13,402 nucleotides of DNA. Source: Chlamydiota bacterium. GTDB lineage: Bacteria; Chlamydiota; Chlamydiia; Chlamydiales; Rhabdochlamydiaceae. Made by a program: the position numbers and the translations under genes. Every line of letters begins with the position of its first letter. Within the stretch, counting starts at the first letter, position 1. The stretch covers positions 1-13,402 of the forward strand of contig JAAKFB010000022.1 in NCBI GenBank assembly GCA_011065235.1, written 5' to 3'. Under the pieces are notes generated by a model that was not told the origin of the DNA, did no database searches, and saw nothing but the letters and a program-made list of their open reading frames with translations. Of the stretch, positions 13,393-13,402 are shown piece after piece.

Positions 13393-13402
13393 AATATTTT
13401 AG

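Overview
The window looks like chromosomal DNA of a host-associated, low-to-mid GC bacterium. My best guess is an environmental member of the Chlamydiota (Simkania/Parachlamydia type), based on overall protein style, the tandem lineage-type helical proteins and the AT-rich intergenic spacers. This assignment is tentative because no lineage-defining marker gene is present.

Region 1 (1-4877) opens with the 3' end of uvrB. A tandem pair of about 640-residue paralogous proteins of unknown function follows (636-2567 and 2853-4769), each with one hydrophobic segment near the N terminus and an otherwise helical body. The last 69 bases of uvrB plus the adjoining promoter have been copied, without a single change over 105 bp, in front of the second paralog. 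A third, degraded piece of the uvrB tail lies behind it. The duplication unit was therefore uvrB tail + promoter + gene, and a third copy may once have existed. The two coding regions differ mostly at amino-acid-changing positions while silent positions are nearly unchanged.

Region 2 (4880-5042) is a small non-coding element with perfect 26-bp inverted ends bounded by TA dinucleotides, like a miniature inverted-repeat element of the Tc1/mariner-IS630 type.

Region 3 (5088-11759) is a surface-polysaccharide locus. It starts with the ABC exporter permease and ATPase (Wzm/Wzt type), a GT9 and a GT4 glycosyltransferase, all overlapping by 1-4 bases as one operon. A convergent GDP-mannose pyrophosphorylase (manC type) lies on the other strand. 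A polytopic O-antigen polymerase/ligase-like protein and a second GT4 enzyme follow. The genes suggest a mannose-containing glycan that is built on the cytoplasmic side, exported by the ABC transporter and joined to a lipid core or polymerised.

Region 4 (11693-13206, minus strand) is a two-gene operon. It encodes a TetR-family regulator and a Rieske-oxygenase homologue that has lost a cluster ligand and both mononuclear-iron histidines. A 13-bp dyad is repeated exactly at the tetR start and inside the start of the Rieske gene and is a good operator candidate.

Region 5 (13192-13402) carries the C-terminal part of a DUF721 (DciA-like) protein whose N-terminal half is missing. I saw no tRNA, rRNA, CRISPR array or transposase gene.
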